From Desulfovibrionaceae bacterium UBA930 (lineage in GTDB: Bacteria; Desulfobacterota; Desulfovibrionia; Desulfovibrionales; Desulfovibrionaceae): a DNA stretch of 7,515 nt. The notes under the pieces are model-generated. The model worked only from the letters and a program-made list of their open reading frames with translations. It was not told where the DNA came from and did not search any database. A program made the translations under genes and the position numbers. Shown in pieces: positions 4,798-7,515 of the stretch (within the stretch, counting starts at the first letter, position 1; the number at the start of each line of letters is the position of its first letter). Location of the stretch: the NCBI GenBank assembly GCA_002293605.1, contig DBDO01000158.1, positions 721-8,235 of the forward strand, read 5' to 3'.

Positions 4798-6539
4798 GGC
4801 TGTCTGTCCTGCCACCCGCCGCTTCGGCAGGCCTCGATAAAAGATTGAGCCGCCTCAAAGCAGCCGCGAAAATGCAGATGCGGGTACAGGGCCAGAACGT
4901 TCTTGCGGGAAAGTCCGCCAAACCAGGTCCTGCCGTCAGGTTTGAGCATATGCATGCAGTAGCGGATGCCGGAAGGGGTGCAGGGGCACTGGCCTCCTGC
5001 TTCCTGCCCTTCCAGCAGGCGCGAATAATGAAATTCGTGCGCCCGAAAGCTGCTTCCCGCCTTGCCGAGCAGGCAGTCTTCCAGCAGAGTCGCCGTAAGG
5101 TAGCCGAAGTTTTGCAGGCGTGCGCTCATTTCGGCCTCAAAGGGGAAGAAGCCGCACATGGCAAAGCGCCGTTGCAAAGGCTGCGGATGCCAAAGGCCTT
5201 TTTCTTTGCCCAAAAGGGCAGGGGACCTTCCTTCGGAAGGTTGTGCGCCATGGGATGCGGCGCGCAGCCCGGCGCAGAGATAGAGCAGGCCCCCGCATTC
5301 GGCGAGGGCGGGCAGACCCTGCTCCAGGGCATCTTTCAGGCTGCTTCTGAAGGCGATATTGGCTTCCAGAGTCTGGGCGAAGGCTTCCGGAAAGCCCCCG
5401 CCAAGGTAGACCCCGTCAAGACGGGGGGGGAGCCGCCAGTCCTGCAGGGGGCTGCATTCGACAAGCTCCGCGCCGAGTTCCTTAAGCAGATCCAGGTTGT
5501 CCTGATAGTAAAAAGAAAAGGCCGCGTCACGGGGTAGAGCGATACGCAGACGATGAAAAGGCTTTTCCGGGGGGGTACCACCCCCCCGAACCTCTTCGGC
5601 AGGGGAGCTTGTTCTGTCTTGGTCCGTCTTGGCTTTGCAAAGGGCGGATGGCCCCTGCACCCGCGAACTCCCAGAAGCGACAAAGTCGCCTCTGGGCAAG
5701 GGGGGTGCAGGGGATTCAATCCCCTGCCAGGGGGCTTGGGGAACAGAGTCCCCCAAGGGAGGGGCTTTTGGCCGGGCCTTTTTGCCAAGAGTTTCAGGCG
5801 CGGGAAGACCCAGCTCGGGAGCCTGTTTTGCCGCTGCGAGCAGGCCGGGCAGGTCCAGGCTTTCCTGGGCGAGATCCGCAAGGCGGTCGAGATAATCCTG
5901 CACCCTGTTCTGCTCCTGAACGGGGACAAGGCCGAGATGGCGCTGCGGCAGGGAGGGCAGGGTGTTTTTGAGAAAACAGCCCAGGCAGGGGATGCCGGTA
6001 TGCGCTTCAATGGCGCGTTGCAGCAGGGCATAGTGTTTGAGGCCGGACACGCGGTTGCAGATGACGCCTGCTATACGGCGGGGCCTTGCCATGACCTCCG
6101 GGCCTTCTTCATCCTGCGGGTTGAAGGAGGCAAAGCCGGAAACGAGCGCGGCTGCGCTCAGGGCGCTGCCCCCGGCATCGATTGTCAGCAACACCGGGGC
6201 CTCAAGCAGGGCCGCCACATGGGCCGTGCTGCAACGGGGGCTTGCTCCCAGGCCGTCATACAGACCCATAACCCCTTCAAGCAGGGAGATATCCCCTCCG
6301 GCGGCATGGCGCGAAAAAAGCTCCCGTAAGGCATCTTCCGAAAGGAGCCAGGCATCCAGGTTATGGGAAACACGCCCGGCAGCGGCCAGATGAAAGGCGG
6401 GGTCGATAAAGTCCGGGCCGATTTTAAAAGGGCGCACGTCCTGGCCCTGCCTGGAGAGCAGGGCCATCAGGGCCAGCGAAAGCGTGGTTTTGCCAACGCC
6501 GCTGTGCGAGCCTGCGATGACCAGCCTAGGGTATTGCAT
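4794..6539 (-). CDS. cbiA: Cobyrinic acid a,c-diamide synthase with repeat-derived linker insertion
   Basis: CbiA (CobB in the aerobic pathway) amidates the a and c side chains of cobyrinic acid using ATP and glutamine. The N-terminal domain shows GSHSGVGKTT (10-19), FKIGPDFIDPAFH (38-50), LLEGVMGLYDG (86-96) and CNRVSGLKHY (161-170). The C-terminal class I glutaminase begins near RIALPRDAAFSFYYQDNL (332-349). It continues with GVYLGGGFPE (376-385), ALAECGGLLYL with nucleophile Cys415, and RAHEFHYS (499-506) with the likely catalytic His. At 581 residues it exceeds the usual 450-480. Most of the excess is residues about 260-325, a low-complexity Pro/Gly-rich linker encoded by palindromic repeats (5563-5757). 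A smaller extra stretch (about 427-445) lies after the Cys motif. The ATG at 6537-6539 is preceded by AAAGGAT and a good promoter. It heads the cbiA-cobQ-membrane protein-msrAB unit. Confidence 0.93.
   Translation of the reverse strand: MQYPRLVIAGSHSGVGKTTLSLALMALLSRQGQDVRPFKIGPDFIDPAFHLAAAGRVSHNLDAWLLSEDALRELFSRHAAGGDISLLEGVMGLYDGLGASPRCSTAHVAALLEAPVLLTIDAGGSALSAAALVSGFASFNPQDEEGPEVMARPRRIAGVICNRVSGLKHYALLQRAIEAHTGIPCLGCFLKNTLPSLPQRHLGLVPVQEQNRVQDYLDRLADLAQESLDLPGLLAAAKQAPELGLPAPETLGKKARPKAPPLGDSVPQAPWQGIESPAPPLPRGDFVASGSSRVQGPSALCKAKTDQDRTSSPAEEVRGGGTPPEKPFHRLRIALPRDAAFSFYYQDNLDLLKELGAELVECSPLQDWRLPPRLDGVYLGGGFPEAFAQTLEANIAFRSSLKDALEQGLPALAECGGLLYLCAGLRAASHGAQPSEGRSPALLGKEKGLWHPQPLQRRFAMCGFFPFEAEMSARLQNFGYLTATLLEDCLLGKAGSSFRAHEFHYSRLLEGQEAGGQCPCTPSGIRYCMHMLKPDGRTWFGGLSRKNVLALYPHLHFRGCFEAAQSFIEACRSGGWQDRQP
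5225..5241. repeat. Small perfect hairpin inside the cbiA glutaminase region
   Basis: A 7-bp perfect stem, ACCTTCC (5225-5231) with GGAAGGT (5235-5241) and a TTC loop, falls in cbiA codons about 433-439. That is within the stretch HGAQPSEGRSPALLGKEKG, which appears extra compared with typical CbiA between the ECGG motif and the next conserved block. It may be a second, smaller palindrome-driven insertion, or it may be chance. Confidence 0.35.
5563..5664 (+). repeat. Two-hairpin palindromic repeat, copy B (inside cbiA, in frame)
   Basis: This copy has the same block order and orientation as copy A at 139-203. TTTTCC is followed by hairpin GGGGGGGT (5569-5576) / ACCCCCCC (5580-5587), then CGAACCTCTTCGG, then arms GCAGGGG (5599-5605) and CCCCTGC (5652-5658), then ACCCGCG. 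The loop between the second pair of arms is 46 bases, against 3 in copy A, so the copy is expanded or has itself been inserted into. It is translated on the minus strand as part of the CbiA linker, residues about 293-325. Confidence 0.72.
5671..5695. repeat. Hairpin between the two inverted repeat copies in cbiA
   Basis: The arms CCAGA-a-GCGAC (5671-5681) and GTCGC-c-TCTGG (5685-5695) pair with one mismatch around an AAA loop. An 11-base match encloses it: CCCCTGCACCC (5652-5662) in copy B is the exact reverse complement of GGGTGCAGGGG (5703-5713) in copy C. The whole block could thus fold as one branched cruciform. Confidence 0.65.
5703..5757 (-). repeat. Two-hairpin palindromic repeat, copy C (inverted, inside cbiA)
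   Basis: Read against the reverse complement of copy A, the order of blocks matches: GGGTxCAGGGG, a short loop with TCA, CCCCTG, a G-run, xGGGGA, the loop CAGAG, then a C-run. Hairpins are GCAGGGGAT (5707-5715) / ATCCCCTGC (5719-5727) and CTTGGGG (5735-5741) / CCCCAAG (5751-5757). It encodes PLGDSVPQAPWQGIESPAPP (CbiA residues 261-280). Confidence 0.7.
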
Positions 6540-6561
6540 GGGGGTTTATCCTTTGTGCCAG

Positions 6562-6590
6562 AGTGTAGCGAAAAGCGTCCAGGTCCTCAA
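6562..6590 (-). promoter_or_regulatory. Candidate sigma-70 promoter for the cbiA-cobQ-msrAB unit
   Basis: On the minus strand TTGAGG (6590-6585) and TACACT (6567-6562) are separated by exactly 17 bases. They match the consensus at four of six positions each. Transcription would start near 6555, giving a leader of only about 16 bases that still holds the AAAGGAT ribosome site (6554-6548). Such a short leader leaves no room for a cobalamin riboswitch. Confidence 0.42.
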
Positions 6591-6632
6591 GCTGTTTGCG
6601 CCACGCAGGCAGGGCAATCCTTGCAAACGGCT

Positions 6633-6661
6633 TTACCCTCCCTGTCCGGCGTGTTACCCTC
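6633..6661 (+). promoter_or_regulatory. Direct repeat TTACCCTC at two-turn spacing in the divergent intergenic region
   Basis: TTACCCTC occurs at 6633-6640 and 6654-6661, 21 bases apart, with a further TTACC at 6667-6671. Two helical turns place both copies on the same face of the DNA, between the divergent cbiA and GH57 genes. An activator or repressor site is possible. I found no convincing -10/-35 pair for the GH57 gene. Confidence 0.2.
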
Positions 6662-6715
6662 ATGTATTACCGCTTGCAGCGCTTTTCTCCGCCGGTCCTT
6701 TTTCAGGAGATTCCT

Positions 6716-7515
6716 ATGACCCTCTCTCTTTGCATCCACGGGCATTTGTACCAGCCCCCCCGTGAGGACCCCTGGCTCGGCGAAATCCCTGCCGAAGCCA
6801 GTGCCGCGCCCATGCGCAACTGGAACGAGCGCATCACCCGTGAAAGTTACGCCCCCCTTGCCTGGGCGCGGCGGCTTGATGGCGGGGGCAGGATTACGGA
6901 GCTTGTGAACTGCTATGCCTGGCTCAGTTTCAATGCCGGGCCTACCTTGCTGCGCTGGCTGCGCCGCGCCTTTCCAAAGGTTTTGGAGCGCATGATAGAG
7001 GGCGATGCAGAGGCTCAGGCCCGCTGGGGACACGGTAACGCCCTGGCCCAGGTGTACCACCATGTGATCATGCCGCTCGCCTCGCCGGAAGACCGGGCCC
7101 TTGAAATCCGCTGGGCTATTGATGATTTTCGGCATTATTTCAAGCGCGAGCCCGAGGGCATGTGGCTGTCCGAATGCGCGGTTGATCTGCCCACCTTGGA
7201 AAGTCTGGCCGAACAGAACATCCGCTTTGTGATTCTGGCGCCCAGACAGGCCGCAGCCGTGGTGGACAATGGCGAGATCGTCCCGGTAAACGAATCTTCC
7301 CTGCATATTGGCGAGCCCTATGCCATAGCGCTGCCTTCCGGCAAATCCATAAGCGCGCTCTTCTACCATGGCGCTCTTTCTCAGGCCATTGCCTTTGAAG
7401 GGCTGCTGCACAGCGGTGAAAGCTTCTGGAAGCGCATTGCCGCAGAGGCGGCGCAGCTCCAAAAAAGCGATCCATCCCTGCTCACGCTTGCCACGGACGG
7501 AGAAACGTATGGGCA
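6716..7515 (+). CDS. Glycoside hydrolase family 57 protein, 5' part (runs off window)
   Basis: The first 266 codons of a GH57-type alpha-glucan-active enzyme (amylase or mannosidase-like, the kind that usually carries a C-terminal DUF3536 region) are present. It opens with MTLSLCIHGHLYQPPREDPWL, the characteristic N-terminal block with the conserved His8-Gly-His10. EGMWLSECAVD (147-157) matches the GH57 block holding the nucleophile, likely Glu153. TDGETYG (260-266), just before the window edge, matches the block with the second catalytic acid, likely Asp261. There is no signal peptide, so it is probably cytoplasmic and acts on storage glucan. The ATG at 6716-6718 has an AGGAGA ribosome site (6705-6710) five bases upstream. 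The frame has no stop to the window end; the rest of the protein, perhaps two-thirds, lies outside. It is transcribed divergently from cbiA. Confidence 0.87.
   Translation, partial: MTLSLCIHGHLYQPPREDPWLGEIPAEASAAPMRNWNERITRESYAPLAWARRLDGGGRITELVNCYAWLSFNAGPTLLRWLRRAFPKVLERMIEGDAEAQARWGHGNALAQVYHHVIMPLASPEDRALEIRWAIDDFRHYFKREPEGMWLSECAVDLPTLESLAEQNIRFVILAPRQAAAVVDNGEIVPVNESSLHIGEPYAIALPSGKSISALFYHGALSQAIAFEGLLHSGESFWKRIAAEAAQLQKSDPSLLTLATDGETYG

Noticed and set aside
3919..4848. Plus-strand open frame (309 codons) opposite cobQ
   Set aside because: Its composition is antisense-like (His, Ala and Arg rich), with no motif; the minus frame is clearly CobQ.
4788..5537. Plus-strand open frame opposite the cbiA glutaminase region
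   Set aside because: No motif is present and the minus frame carries the ECGG and HEFHYS glutaminase blocks.
5553..6329. Plus-strand open frames across the cbiA repeats
   Set aside because: They arise because the GC-rich palindromes keep several frames open on both strands; none has a domain or a good start.
6587..7462. Minus-strand open frame (291 codons) opposite the GH57 gene
   Set aside because: No motif is present. The plus frame has a strong ribosome site and three GH57 blocks.

Overview
The window is a GC-rich bacterial chromosome segment. Five genes lie on the minus strand and one divergent gene, cut by the right edge, lies on the plus strand. The gene set (an anaerobic-type cobalamin amidase pair, a short CstA-family transporter, an MsrAB fusion and a GH57 glycosidase with the CIHGHxYQPPRE start) fits a Desulfovibrio-like sulfate reducer. 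So do the GC-rich two-hairpin repeats, as far as I remember them from such genomes. This assignment is inference from content, not a database match.

Layout from left to right: bases 1-381 hold no gene but are packed with inverted repeats, including one copy of a two-hairpin repeat (139-203) and a strong symmetrical terminator (269-308). cstA (382-1845, minus) follows. The 315-base gap 1846-2160 holds cstA leader palindromes, a weak candidate promoter and a perfect 19-bp stem. Then, read leftwards on the minus strand from a promoter at 6562-6590, comes a tight four-gene unit: cbiA (6539-4794), cobQ (4797-3949), a six-helix membrane protein of unknown family (3929-3264) and msrAB (3267-2161). 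cbiA/cobQ and membrane protein/msrAB each overlap by ATGA, and cobQ and the membrane gene are 19 bases apart. A GH57-type glycoside hydrolase starts at 6716 on the plus strand and runs out of the window.

Functionally, CbiA amidates cobyrinic acid at positions a and c, and CobQ amidates the remaining b, d, e and g carboxylates. MsrAB repairs methionine sulfoxide, probably outside the cytoplasm. Why corrin amidation and sulfoxide repair share a transcript is not evident.

Two things stand out. First, CobQ has lost its whole C-terminal glutaminase domain but keeps its N-terminal synthetase domain and its extreme C-terminal tail. Second, CbiA carries an in-frame insertion of about 65 residues in its interdomain linker, encoded by two copies, in opposite orientation, of the same palindromic repeat that sits in intergenic DNA at 139-203. 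I see no RNA gene, CRISPR array, transposase or cobalamin riboswitch.
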